From: CAVTTH01 sp963737545
GTDB taxonomy: Bacteria > Verrucomicrobiota > Verrucomicrobiia > Chthoniobacterales > UBA10450
DNA length: 64,000 nucleotides
Reading direction: 5' to 3'
NCBI GenBank assembly: GCA_963737545.1
Contig: CAVTTH010000003.1
Location: 434,001-498,000, forward strand
Below, piece by piece: positions 7,712-16,254 of the stretch. The notes below the pieces were generated by a model, which was given only the letters and a program-made list of their open reading frames with translations, was not told where the DNA came from and did not search any database. A program made the position numbers and the translations under genes. Within the stretch, counting starts at the first letter, position 1; each line of letters begins with the position of its first letter.

Positions 7712-8505
7712 CGCTTCAATTGCTCAATGCCGGGTGTGACTGCCTGGGGCAAATGCGGAACGCAATATTCTTCGCCATCACGAGCGACGCGAAAATCGAG
7801 ATTGGGATCGCTTAGTTCGGTCGCACCGCAAACGGCGCAGCGATGAAGCGGCTCGCTTTCGTCCCGCTTAGTGCTCTCGAAGCGTTGACGCCGCGCTGCA
7901 ACGTTGCGTCGATGGCGTGCCTGATGAATGAATTCCGGCCCAAAGAAAATGATGTAGTTGCTTAACGCTGCGATCGTGGCCATGCGATACGACATGGAAT
8001 TAACGACGAAACCAAAGAGAACGAGAGCCCCCATGGCCCACGCAACCCATTTGATCTTCATTGGGAGAACAAAAAACACATAGATGACTTCGTCCGGATA
8101 AAACCGCGCGAAGGCAAAGAAAAGCGCCGCCGTCAGCATGAGGTTGGAGAAATTCGAGCCAAAGAAAAAGGCAGCGATGGTCGTGCCGATCATGCCGACC
8201 AGGAAATAGAGCGTAACCCGGAACGCGCCCCAGGCCCGTTCCAGCCCGTCGCCAATGAACCAAAGAAACCAAAGCGCAAAAACGATCCACCAAGGGCTGA
8301 ACGTTGACGGCAGAAAGATGTATGTGACGAGCCGCCAGACTTCCCCCAGTCGAATTTTCGCCGGATCCAATGCGAGCACGTATTGAAACTCCGGCTGAAG
8401 ACGCACGAGAATGAAAACGAGCGCGGTGAAGCCGACAATGATCCGGATCAGACCGGGGATCGCGATGAAGCCGATGCGGCGTTCAAGTTTATCTAGCCAG
8501 TTCAC
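7708..8505 (-). CDS. Rhomboid-family membrane protein, probably without protease activity
   Basis: Five to six membrane segments (for example PGLIRIIVGFTALVFILV, WWIVFALWFLWFIGDGLE and LYFLVGMIGTTIAAFFFG) follow the rhomboid layout, including the EVWRLVTYIFLP entry and the WxxWxxGDxLE segment. At the place of the catalytic GxSG motif the sequence reads FGSNFSNLMLTAA, so the nucleophile motif is not intact. A cytoplasmic C-tail carries a CAVCGATEL zinc-knuckle-like pair. I chose GTG at 8505 because the longer frame is a shadow of gcvT. Overlap with chdC suggests one operon. Protein-folding or quality-control roles are possible but unproven. Confidence 0.72.
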   Translation of the reverse strand: MNWLDKLERRIGFIAIPGLIRIIVGFTALVFILVRLQPEFQYVLALDPAKIRLGEVWRLVTYIFLPSTFSPWWIVFALWFLWFIGDGLERAWGAFRVTLYFLVGMIGTTIAAFFFGSNFSNLMLTAALFFAFARFYPDEVIYVFFVLPMKIKWVAWAMGALVLFGFVVNSMSYRMATIAALSNYIIFFGPEFIHQARHRRNVAARRQRFESTKRDESEPLHRCAVCGATELSDPNLDFRVARDGEEYCVPHLPQAVTPGIEQLKR

Positions 8506-8589
8506 GTCGCGTTCATGGTAGAGGCACCGTGTTCGCTCTTCAAGCGGGGCATGATTGACACCCAAGTGGCGGAGTTTAATCTCTGCGTC

Positions 8590-9690
8590 GTGAGCGACGC
8601 CGAACCGAAACTGACGCCACTTTTTGAGGAACATCGGCGGCTCGGCGCGAAGATTGTCCCGTTCGGCGGCTGGCTCATGCCAGTGCAATATTCCGGCATT
8701 GTCGATGAACACCAGGCGGTGCGGAACAACGTGGGCGTCTTCGACATTTCGCACATGGGCCAGCTGATCGCGTCGGGCCCAAATGCCGGCGCCTGGCTCA
8801 ACGAGATGCTGACCAATGATATCGCGAAACTGGAGGTCGGGTCTGGCCAATACACGTTTCTGCTTAACGAACGCGGCGGTGTCATCGATGACCTGATCGT
8901 TTATCGCATTGCGCCTGAGAAATTCCTGCTCGTCGTCAATGCGGCGCGCACCGAAGAAGATGTTGCCTGGCTGCGGGAGAATCTGGCGCGCGGCGTCGAT
9001 TTGATGAATCGCAGCGATAACTACGCGAGCCTCGCCATTCAAGGGCCGCGCGTTCTGGAATTATTTGCCGCTTTTTTCGGGAGCGATGCGGTGGCGCCGG
9101 CGCGAAATCGAATTGCGGATTACGAATATGACGGCATCAGACTGACGATCGCCCGCACTGGTTACACGGGCGAGGATGGCTTTGAAGTATTCTTTCCGGC
9201 AAAAGACGCCGCGTTGATTTGGAATCAGGTCTTGGAAAAAGGAAAGCCTCTCGGCATCAAACCATGCGGTCTTGGAGCGCGCGACACGCTGCGACTGGAG
9301 ATGTGCTATCCACTGAACGGCTCTGATTTGTCCCCTGACCATAATCCGATCGAAGCAGGCCTCGGTTTCTTTGTGGAGCTGAAGAAACCGAAATTCATCG
9401 GCCGCGAAATCCTCGCGCGAACGCATGACGAAGGGCCAACCCGCCGGCTGGTTCCGTTTCGAATGACAGGCAAGGCTCCCCCGCCCCGTCCGCATTACTC
9501 CGTTTTTTGCCAGGGCGAACGGATCGGCGAAGCGACCAGCGGCACACTTTCGCCGAGCTTGAGCTACGGTATCGGCATGGCTTACGTGCCGGCGCCGCAG
9601 GCGAAAGTGGGCACGGAACTGGAGGTGGAAATCCGCGGCCAGAAGTTTCCAGCTGTAATCGAGAAGAAACCATTCTACAAGAAATCATGA
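8590..9690 (+). CDS. gcvT: Glycine cleavage system T protein (aminomethyltransferase)
   Basis: It transfers the methylene group from aminomethyl-lipoyl-GcvH to tetrahydrofolate, releasing ammonia. Diagnostic parts are the opening KIVPFGGWLMPVQYSGI, FDISHMGQL, the catalytic-Asp region GGVIDDLIVYR, and TGYTGEDGFEVFF. GTG 8590 gives 366 residues, the family length; the longer in-frame ATG at 8515 would add an unmatched tail. gcvH overlaps its stop by 4 bases. The P protein genes are not in the window. Confidence 0.95.
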   Translation: MSDAEPKLTPLFEEHRRLGAKIVPFGGWLMPVQYSGIVDEHQAVRNNVGVFDISHMGQLIASGPNAGAWLNEMLTNDIAKLEVGSGQYTFLLNERGGVIDDLIVYRIAPEKFLLVVNAARTEEDVAWLRENLARGVDLMNRSDNYASLAIQGPRVLELFAAFFGSDAVAPARNRIADYEYDGIRLTIARTGYTGEDGFEVFFPAKDAALIWNQVLEKGKPLGIKPCGLGARDTLRLEMCYPLNGSDLSPDHNPIEAGLGFFVELKKPKFIGREILARTHDEGPTRRLVPFRMTGKAPPPRPHYSVFCQGERIGEATSGTLSPSLSYGIGMAYVPAPQAKVGTELEVEIRGQKFPAVIEKKPFYKKS

Positions 9691-10064
9691 ACGTTCCCGA
9701 TGATCTTTCCTACACCGCATCGCATGAATGGATTCGACACGAAGGCGAAAACGCCCGCGTCGGCATCACCGATCACGCGCAAGCCGAATTGACCGACGTT
9801 GTTTATGTCGAGCTTCCAAAGGTCGGAACAGAAGTTGAGGCTAAAAGTCCGATCGCGGTCGTCGAATCCGTCAAAGCCGCCAGTGACATTTATGCGCCGG
9901 TAAAAGGAACCGTCGTCGAAGTCAACAAAGCGCTCGAATCCAATCCGGCATTGATCAACACCGACCCGTTCGGAGAAGGCTGGATTTTTGTTCTGAAAAT
10001 GGCTGCGGTAGATGATTTGAAGGAACTAAAGGACCCAGCCGCTTATCGAGCGACGATCGGTTAG
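9687..10064 (+). CDS. gcvH: Glycine cleavage system H protein
   Basis: The lipoyl carrier that shuttles the aminomethyl group between GcvP, GcvT and GcvL. The lipoylation lysine is Lys63 in VVESVKAASDIYAPV. SYTASHEWIRHEG at the N-terminus and NPALINTDPFGEGWIF near the C-terminus are typical. It has 125 residues. The ATG lies inside the gcvT stop (ATGA). Its own stop overlaps, tail to tail, the stop of the receiver-domain gene. Confidence 0.97.
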   Translation: MNVPDDLSYTASHEWIRHEGENARVGITDHAQAELTDVVYVELPKVGTEVEAKSPIAVVESVKAASDIYAPVKGTVVEVNKALESNPALINTDPFGEGWIFVLKMAAVDDLKELKDPAAYRATIG

Positions 10065-10441
10065 GCTTGCGCAAGAAATAACTCTTCCACTCCGCGAACG
10101 AGTTCCTCGATACCGATGGGAGTAACGGAGAAGTCATAGCCGCCGAGCGTTCCGCTGGAGTCTATTGCTCCGCCCGAGCGAAGAGCACTCAGACAAAGCA
10201 CCGGGATATCCTTCAGGACCGCGTCGGCCCGAAATTGTCTGGTGATGAGATCCCCCTCTGCCCCGTTCGCGATAAGATCGACCAGAATCACGTCTGGACG
10301 GAACGAACGTGCCGCCGCCAGCGCGAGCGCGCCCGGACGTTCCTGCCGGACGGAATACCTGCCGGTTTTCTCGAAAGCAACCCTAACGAGTAATGTAATC
10401 TGCGGTTCCTGATCGACCAGCAGTATTCTCTTTCTAACCAT
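10061..10441 (-). CDS. Stand-alone response-regulator receiver domain, degenerate
   Basis: A 126-residue CheY-like fold (RKRILLVDQEPQ ... DVILVDL ... IPVLCLSAL) with no output domain. The phospho-accepting Asp is kept, but the second acid of the usual DD pair is Gln (VDQ). The invariant Lys of the KP motif is also missing: the segment reads VTPIG. These losses suggest weak or no phosphorylation-dependent switching. ATG 10441 fits the first beta strand. It is divergent from the basic repeat protein gene at 10573, with 131 bases between them. Confidence 0.72.
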   Translation of the reverse strand: MVRKRILLVDQEPQITLLVRVAFEKTGRYSVRQERPGALALAAARSFRPDVILVDLIANGAEGDLITRQFRADAVLKDIPVLCLSALRSGGAIDSSGTLGGYDFSVTPIGIEELVRGVEELFLAQA

Positions 10442-10572
10442 GATTCCTGGCTTTTGCCAGAGGCTTACTAGCATTGCCGATGCCACCGACCGCCATGCCG
10501 GCGATTAACAAACGGCTACTAACCGTAAAAAGAGAGTTGCCTAGATCGGATAAGCCGGTTATGCCCTGTTAC

Positions 10573-10899
10573 ATGAACCTATCTCTTAAGTCTTTGGAAC
10601 AAGCGGTCTCGATCCGGCGCCAAATTGAAGCCCTCGAGAAACGAATGGCCTCGCTCCTGGGAGGCTCCTCTGCATCATCGAGCCCCGCCGCGAGAAGGGG
10701 CCGTCGTCGCGCCATGTCAGCTAGCACGCGCGCAAAGTTGTCGGCAGCGGCTAAAGCCCGATGGGCTAAGCGCAAGGGAGGCAGCAGTTCCAAGGCAGCG
10801 GCTAGACCGAAAAAAGGCGGACTGACTCCAGCAGGTAGGAGAAAGTTATCTCAGCTGATGAAGGCCCGCTGGGCGGCCAGACGAGCAAAGAGCAGATAA
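10573..10899 (+). CDS. Basic protein with two KARWA-type repeats, putative DNA binder
   Basis: 108 residues. Residues 1-30 form a charged amphipathic helix (LEQAVSIRRQIEALEKRM). A Ser/Ala linker and two copies of a motif follow: STRAKLSAAAKARWAKRKG and GRRKLSQLMKARWAARR, separated by a Lys/Ala/Pro stretch. The design (coiled-coil helix plus basic repeats) suggests an oligomeric nucleic-acid-binding protein, similar in style to small histone-like proteins of soil bacteria. I do not recognise a named family with certainty. The longer in-frame upstream start (10474) would run into the divergent promoter region. Confidence 0.62.
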   Translation: MNLSLKSLEQAVSIRRQIEALEKRMASLLGGSSASSSPAARRGRRRAMSASTRAKLSAAAKARWAKRKGGSSSKAAARPKKGGLTPAGRRKLSQLMKARWAARRAKSR

Positions 10900-10906
10900 G
10901 CGACTT

Positions 10907-10931
10907 CAGCCGAACTCTTGCAATTCGGCTG
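10907..10931 (+). terminator. Hairpin after the basic protein gene
   Basis: An 8-bp perfect stem (CAGCCGAA / TTCGGCTG) with a 9-base loop starts 8 bases after the stop codon. No T-run follows, so it may be a Rho-assisted end or an mRNA-stabilising hairpin. Confidence 0.5.
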
Positions 10932-11003
10932 TCTGGTCTGGCCAGCGCCGACCGAAGTACCGCTTTTTTATAAGGCGGCCCATGCTTAATTGCCGATGCC
11001 GTT

Positions 11004-11321
11004 ATGTCGAATCAGGCTAAGAAGCTCGGCCAGGAGCCGAATTTTGAGAGCGCGATGGACCGACTTGAGGCGATCGTCGAACAAATGGAGTCGGGCAAGA
11101 TGCTGCTGGAGGAATTGATTGTCCGGTACGAAGAAGGAATGAAGCTTGTCAAAATCTGCCAGGAGCGGCTTGCCAGTGCCGAGCAACGGATCGAAATCAT
11201 TACGCGAAATAGCGCCGGCAAACCGGTCGTGAAAGATTTCGAACCAGCAGCCGAGTCTCCGTCCCCTCCCGTGCGGGGAAAAAGAGAAACCAAGGAGAAC
11301 GATGAAGTCAGACTTTTCTGA
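11004..11321 (+). CDS. xseB: Exodeoxyribonuclease VII small subunit
   Basis: It forms the helical small subunit that assembles with XseA to degrade single-stranded DNA. The core (FESAMDRLEAIVEQMESG ... LEELIVRYEEGMKLVKICQ) is the family signature: two long helices. The core covers about 70 residues; the last 30 are a disordered tail that overlaps the dxs start by 20 bases. xseB next to dxs is a common order in bacteria. xseA is not in the window. Confidence 0.92.
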   Translation: MSNQAKKLGQEPNFESAMDRLEAIVEQMESGKMLLEELIVRYEEGMKLVKICQERLASAEQRIEIITRNSAGKPVVKDFEPAAESPSPPVRGKRETKENDEVRLF

Positions 11322-13224
11322 GGCAGGGGCGGAGACGCGATTACTCGATGGCATCCGGTCACCTGCGGACGTCAAAGCGCTGCGCGAAGAGGACCTCCCG
11401 CAACTCGCACAGGAAGTCCGGAGCGAATTAATCAAGGTTCTTTCGCAGACTGGCGGTCACCTCGGTCCCAATCTCGGAGTCGTCGAGCTGACCATCGCTC
11501 TGCACCGCGTTTTTAATACGCCCAAGGACAGATTCGTCTTCGACGTCAGCCACCAAGGTTACGTCCACAAAATGTTTACCGGCCGCCTCGATCGCATCGG
11601 GACGATGCGGCAATACCAGGGACTGAACGGATTTCTTTTGCGGACCGAAAGTGAACACGATTGCTATGGCGCCGGACATGCCGGCACGGCTCTTTCAGCT
11701 GGGCTGGGCATGGCGGTCGGACGCGATCTGCGCGGAACGAACGAGGATGTCGTCGTCGTTGCCGGGGACGCCGCCTTTACCTGCGGCATCAGCTACGAAG
11801 CGCTGAATAACGCGAAGTCACAGACGAAGCGATTCATCGTCGTATTGAACGACAACGAATGGTCCATCGCCAAAAATGTCGGTGCGATTGCCAATTATCT
11901 GAACAATATCGTGACCAATCCGACCTACGCGCATTTGCACGAAAAGGCCGGACGTTTCATCCAGACAATCGCAGGAACGACCGCGTTGCATTTCGCCCAC
12001 AAAGTTGAGGAAGGCGTGAAGAATCTCATCTTGCCAAGCGTGATCTTTGAAGAGCTCGGCTTGCGTTACTACGGGCCGATCGATGGACACGACATCCCGC
12101 TGCTGATTCGCACCTTTGAGTTCTTGAAAACGCAGGACGAGCCGGTGCTGCTGCACATTCTAACAAAAAAAGGGAAAGGTTACGAACCGGCCATAGCGAA
12201 GCCGGATAAGTTTCACGGCCTGGGCAAGTATAAGATCGAGAGCGGAGAAACAGCTCCCGCCCCCACGCCCACTTATTCCGAGATCATCGGCAAGACCCTG
12301 GCGAAATTTGCGGACACCAACCAAAAGATCGTCGCGATCACAGGCGCGATGCCAAGCGGCACCGGTCTCGGCTTTTTTCAGGCGGCGCATCCGGACCGTT
12401 ACTTCGATGTCGGAATCGCGGAAGAACACGCCGCCCTCTTCGCCTGCGGACTGGCGACCCAGGGACTGAAACCGTTTCTGACGATTTATTCCACGTTCAT
12501 GCAACGCGCCTATGACATGATTATTCACGACATCGCGCTGCAGAATCTCAACGTCGCCCTATGCATGGATCGAGCGGGCCTGAGCGGCGATGACGGCCCG
12601 ACTCATCACGGTTTGTTCGACATTGGCTACCTTCGGCATATCCCAAACATCGTGCATATGCAGCCGAAAGATGAAGACGAGTTCGTGGACATGCTTTGGA
12701 CGATGTCACATTACAACTCTGGGCCGATCGCGGTCCGTTATCCCCGCGGCGCGGGTACAGGTGCGAAACCAAAGCCAGAGCCGAAGCTTCTCGAAATCGG
12801 CAAGGCCGAAGTCGTGCAACACGGGCGCGACGTCGCGATCTTTGGGCTGGGTAACATGTTCGAGATGGCGGAAGAAGCCGCACGCCTGCTTGAAGCCCGG
12901 GGTGTTTCGGTGGCGCTAATCAATCCACGGTGGATCAAACCAATCGACACCGGCACGCTCGAATTTTTCGCGCGCGGCGTGGATGTGATCTGCACAATCG
13001 AAGATCACGTGCTTCATAACGGTTTCGGCTGCGCCGTAATGGAGCACTTGCACAGCAACCAAATTAACACCCCGGTTGTGCGGATCGGGTGGCCCGACCA
13101 GTTTATCGAACACGGCTCCATTCCGATCCTGCGAAAGAAACATGGTCTGACGGCAGAGGCGTTGGTGGAGAAGGTCGCGCCCTTCTTGCGGAAAAAACAA
13201 GGCAATCAATCGAGCGTGGCGTAA
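11302..13224 (+). CDS. dxs: 1-deoxy-D-xylulose-5-phosphate synthase
   Basis: The first enzyme of the MEP isoprenoid pathway: pyruvate plus glyceraldehyde-3-phosphate gives DXP, with thiamine diphosphate and Mg2+. Seen: GGHLGPNLGVVELTIALH near the N-terminus, the TPP/Mg motif beginning GDAAFTCG and ending NDNEWSI, and DDGPTHHGLFDIGYL. The usual GDG is GDA here, a variant. 640 residues is typical. A good ribosome site (AAGGAG) lies before ATG 11302 inside the end of xseB. Confidence 0.95.
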   Translation: MKSDFSEAGAETRLLDGIRSPADVKALREEDLPQLAQEVRSELIKVLSQTGGHLGPNLGVVELTIALHRVFNTPKDRFVFDVSHQGYVHKMFTGRLDRIGTMRQYQGLNGFLLRTESEHDCYGAGHAGTALSAGLGMAVGRDLRGTNEDVVVVAGDAAFTCGISYEALNNAKSQTKRFIVVLNDNEWSIAKNVGAIANYLNNIVTNPTYAHLHEKAGRFIQTIAGTTALHFAHKVEEGVKNLILPSVIFEELGLRYYGPIDGHDIPLLIRTFEFLKTQDEPVLLHILTKKGKGYEPAIAKPDKFHGLGKYKIESGETAPAPTPTYSEIIGKTLAKFADTNQKIVAITGAMPSGTGLGFFQAAHPDRYFDVGIAEEHAALFACGLATQGLKPFLTIYSTFMQRAYDMIIHDIALQNLNVALCMDRAGLSGDDGPTHHGLFDIGYLRHIPNIVHMQPKDEDEFVDMLWTMSHYNSGPIAVRYPRGAGTGAKPKPEPKLLEIGKAEVVQHGRDVAIFGLGNMFEMAEEAARLLEARGVSVALINPRWIKPIDTGTLEFFARGVDVICTIEDHVLHNGFGCAVMEHLHSNQINTPVVRIGWPDQFIEHGSIPILRKKHGLTAEALVEKVAPFLRKKQGNQSSVA

Positions 13225-13268
13225 TCCGACCGACCCGTCGGAAACTCGCTCCACCGGCATAGCGCGCC

Positions 13269-14279
13269 ATGAGCATCATCGAAGCGCACGGCCTGACGAA
13301 AGTCTATCGCACTTATCGCAAGGAGCACGGACTTCGCGGTTCGATCAAAGGGTTGGTGAAGCGGCGCTACGAAGAAACGCGCGCGGCAGATAACGTTTCG
13401 TTTCAGATTGAAGAGGGTGAGCTAGTCGGCTTTCTCGGGCCGAACGGTGCGGGAAAGACCACCGTGCTGAAGATGCTTTCAGGCCTGTTGAATCCGACTT
13501 CCGGCGACGCCCGTGTCCTCGGCTTCGTTCCGTGGGAACGCCGCAACGAAATGAAGCGGCAATTCAGCCTGCTCATGGGCCAGAAGAATGCGCTGTGGTG
13601 GGACCTACCGGCGCAGGAATCACTCGAGCTAAATCGCGCCATCTATGGGATCGATCGCGTGCGCTTTCGAAAAGTGGTCGACGGACTGACCGAACTCCTC
13701 GAAGTGCAGGACAAGATGAATGTCATGGTGCGCGAGCTTTCGTTAGGCGAACGCATGAAGATGGAGCTGATTTCCGCACTGTTGCATGAACCCCGCGTTC
13801 TCTTCCTCGATGAACCGACAATCGGCCTGGATGTTGTCAGCCAGAAGCGAGTTCGCGAATTCCTCCGTCTCTACAATTCCGAGCACAAGATTGTGACGAT
13901 GCTGACCAGCCATTACATGCAGGACATCGAAGAGCTTTGCCATCGCGTCATCATCGTTGATCACGGCAAGATTTTTTTCGACGGCCCACTCGACGCCATC
14001 ATCGATCGCTTTTCCGGCTTCAAGATCTTGAGCCTGACCTTTGAAAATCAGGCGGTCCGCGATTTCACTGCGTTCGGTGAAGTAATTGAGCAAACACCCA
14101 ATTCGGTGCAGCTCAAGGTTCCGCGCGCCAAAGTTACGGAGACCTGCCGTCAGTTGCTGGAGGCCTGCAATGTCAGCGACATCAACGTGCAGGAGTTGCC
14201 GGTGGAGGAAGTAATCAGGCAGCTCTTCGGAGAGCGACACACCAAAGCTAATCCCGCCAGCCAGCCTAACTCCGGATAG
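13269..14279 (+). CDS. ABC transporter ATP-binding protein (ABC-2 export type)
   Basis: ATPase subunit of an exporter. Walker A GPNGAGKTT is at 57-65, signature LSLGERMKM near 160, Walker B VLFLDEPTIGLD, and the H-loop in LTSHYMQD. A C-terminal extension of about 100 residues follows the nucleotide-binding domain. It resembles the ATPases paired with ABC-2 permeases of unknown substrate. No permease gene follows: the next gene runs the other way and overlaps its end by 14 bases. The partner must therefore be elsewhere or lost. Confidence 0.88.
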   Translation: MSIIEAHGLTKVYRTYRKEHGLRGSIKGLVKRRYEETRAADNVSFQIEEGELVGFLGPNGAGKTTVLKMLSGLLNPTSGDARVLGFVPWERRNEMKRQFSLLMGQKNALWWDLPAQESLELNRAIYGIDRVRFRKVVDGLTELLEVQDKMNVMVRELSLGERMKMELISALLHEPRVLFLDEPTIGLDVVSQKRVREFLRLYNSEHKIVTMLTSHYMQDIEELCHRVIIVDHGKIFFDGPLDAIIDRFSGFKILSLTFENQAVRDFTAFGEVIEQTPNSVQLKVPRAKVTETCRQLLEACNVSDINVQELPVEEVIRQLFGERHTKANPASQPNSG

Positions 14280-14529
14280 CGATCTTTAGTTCCTGTGCGT
14301 AGGCGGGGTTTAGCTCAAACGAGGTGACCGGCACTTCCGCAAGCTGCACTTCTTCGGCGTAGGGGACACATTCCACAAAACCGGCCGCGATCAGGGCATT
14401 CAAAGTGTCGGCCACGTCATCCATCTGCATTTGGGTATAATCCTGAATCTCATTTCCCAGTTTCGCTTCAGTGAAACCAAGAGCCTTGACCACCGAGACT
14501 TCGCGGCCCGTAAGCTTGATCTGACGCAT
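14266..14529 (-). CDS. Small protein, possibly winged-helix
   Basis: 87 residues: a helix-turn-helix-like pattern (VVKALGFTEAKLGNEIQDYTQMQMDDVADTLNALIAAGFVE), then a short beta-rich tail. The shape suits a winged-helix regulator domain, but I do not recognise a family. It overlaps the convergent ABC ATPase gene by 14 bases. An ATG 10 bases from a poly-A stretch starts it. Confidence 0.5.
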   Translation of the reverse strand: MRQIKLTGREVSVVKALGFTEAKLGNEIQDYTQMQMDDVADTLNALIAAGFVECVPYAEEVQLAEVPVTSFELNPAYAQELKIAIRS

Positions 14530-14582
14530 GAATTTTTTTTAGCAGTTTCCATACCGATACCGAGGCAGCATCAGGCCTCTGC

Positions 14583-15467
14583 TCAGGTCAAAACGAAGGA
14601 AAAACTCGGGAGAATGCTGCGGGTCATGGCCTCGGAAAAAGTCGGGTAATGCGGAGCCCAGTCCAGTCCGCGAAGCTTTGCATTGCTCACCCTCTTGTTA
14701 CTACCCCCTCGCTTGGGAGATTCTGGCGACTGTCCGGTTGGCGGAAGCGGCCGACCGAGTTTCGTAGCGAGCCACTTATAACAGTCACTCTCCAGAATCG
14801 GCTCGTCATCGACTACGTTGAAGATTTTCGGTTCGTCGCCGCTGTTGCTTGATTCCAGCTTATCTCTGCAATCGACCAGCCGCACGAGAGCAGCCGCGAT
14901 ATCGTCGCGGTGAGCCTTATTGATGAAGCGAGGATTTCCCGGATCAATGATCGCTGTCCCATCGAGAAATTTGGCAAGGAGCGCGGAACGGCCAGGTCCA
15001 TAAATGCCACCAAGCCGAGCGACGATTCCGCCGTGCGCCAGCACGAATTCCTCGGCCTCGCACAGCACCCTTGCGGTTTCGTGCGTCGGATCCGTCGGAC
15101 TGATTTCGGAAACCCATGACCCGTCAGTCTGCGCATAAACACTTGTGCTGCTCGTGAAGAGAATCGTCGCACTTGGAAAAAGTTCGTGGAGGTTGCGCGC
15201 ACCTTCCAAATAGATGCACCGGTAATCGGCAGGGCCACCACCGCCCGAACTTGCGCAATGAACAACGACATCGAACACATCGCTGCGTGCAGCAACTTCG
15301 TCGCGATCAGAAATATCGACGACTCGAACGGCGTAAGATTGGGCGGAAAGCTCAGCCGCAGAACTCGCGGTAGCGGTCCACCCTTCAACGTCCCATCCGG
15401 ATTTTTGAAAGACTGTCGCCGTCGCCTGGCCAACATAGCCGCAGCCCGCAATCAGAACACGCGGCAT
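14583..15467 (-). CDS. NAD-dependent epimerase/dehydratase family protein (SDR, YeeZ-like)
   Basis: Rossmann-fold protein of 294 residues. The dinucleotide motif GCGYVGQ lies at residues 8-14. HCASSGGGG and an SSTSVYAQ active-site region (Ser, Tyr) follow, and RLGGIYGPGRS resembles the substrate loop of extended SDRs. This matches the atypical SDR group that includes E. coli YeeZ. The substrate is unknown. It is 21 bases downstream of scpA on the same strand. Confidence 0.8.
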   Translation of the reverse strand: MPRVLIAGCGYVGQATATVFQKSGWDVEGWTATASSAAELSAQSYAVRVVDISDRDEVAARSDVFDVVVHCASSGGGGPADYRCIYLEGARNLHELFPSATILFTSSTSVYAQTDGSWVSEISPTDPTHETARVLCEAEEFVLAHGGIVARLGGIYGPGRSALLAKFLDGTAIIDPGNPRFINKAHRDDIAAALVRLVDCRDKLESSNSGDEPKIFNVVDDEPILESDCYKWLATKLGRPLPPTGQSPESPKRGGSNKRVSNAKLRGLDWAPHYPTFSEAMTRSILPSFSFVLT

Positions 15468-15488
15468 AAGTCTTACGCACTTTCCTCG

Positions 15489-16217
15489 CTAAACGGTCGC
15501 CGAGACAATTCCGATTTCATCAAAGGGATGGTCCTGTGTGGCGCGCACCTGTTTGAGGCGAATCAACTCCAGCAGCGCGAGGAATGTCACCACGATCTCG
15601 ACACGCGATGCGCTCGTTTCGAAAAGTTCAGAGAAACGCAGCCCGGTGCCTTCGGAGACTCGCTGCAAGATCCATTCAATCTTGTCGGAAACGGTAAAAT
15701 GCTCGCCAAAGATATCCTGCAAATTTTCACGGACCGCCATCCGTTTCAGGACAGTTTGAAACGCGTTGATCAGTTGAAAGATGCCGACCTCGCCCAGGCG
15801 AAACGGAGCTTCGGTTGCTTCGGACACCCCATCACCGATCCGGGCAAAAGTTCGTTCCTGTTCAAGCGCACGGACATGTAACTGAGCCGCAGCTTCCTTG
15901 AACTTTTTATATTCGATAAGCTGCCTGATTAGGTCCCAGCGGGGATCATCATCTTCCGCATCCTCTTCCGGTGGCTGCTGATCGATCGGCAGCAGACTGC
16001 GACTTTTCAAATAAATAAGGTTCGCCGCCATGACCAAAAATTCCCCGGCGACGTCGATGTTCAGTTCCTTGAAGGCCTGAAGATACTCGAGGTAATGCCG
16101 GGTGATGCGTTCCAGCGAGATGTCGTAAATGTCGATCTCGTCGCGTTTGACCAAATAAAGAAGGAGATCAAGCGGTCCCTCGAAGATCTCCAGCTTGACT
16201 TTATAATCGCTCTCCAT
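15489..16217 (-). CDS. scpA: Segregation and condensation protein A
   Basis: The kleisin subunit of the SMC-ScpAB chromosome condensin. The N-terminal block KLEIFEGPLDLLLYLVKRDEIDIYDI is diagnostic, followed by LVMAANLIYLKSRSLLP. An acidic linker comes next, then the C-terminal winged helix ending in VVTFLALLELIRLKQV. I chose ATG 16217 (MESDYKVKL), which gives 242 residues. The longer frame adds an Arg-rich stretch unlike ScpA. scpB is not nearby. Confidence 0.94.
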   Translation of the reverse strand: MESDYKVKLEIFEGPLDLLLYLVKRDEIDIYDISLERITRHYLEYLQAFKELNIDVAGEFLVMAANLIYLKSRSLLPIDQQPPEEDAEDDDPRWDLIRQLIEYKKFKEAAAQLHVRALEQERTFARIGDGVSEATEAPFRLGEVGIFQLINAFQTVLKRMAVRENLQDIFGEHFTVSDKIEWILQRVSEGTGLRFSELFETSASRVEIVVTFLALLELIRLKQVRATQDHPFDEIGIVSATV

Positions 16218-16254
16218 GCGTGCGGAAGATTTTGGCGCCGCGTGAATCGCTCGC

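Noticed and set aside
7708..9042. 444-codon minus-strand frame extending the rhomboid-like protein upstream
   Set aside because: The first 179 codons are antisense to gcvT, which is clearly coding; rhomboid similarity begins only at the GTG at 8505.
13741..13748. CGTTAGGC inside the ABC ATPase gene
   Set aside because: It encodes the ABC signature (Ser-Leu-Gly-Glu), so it is a codon-context coincidence.
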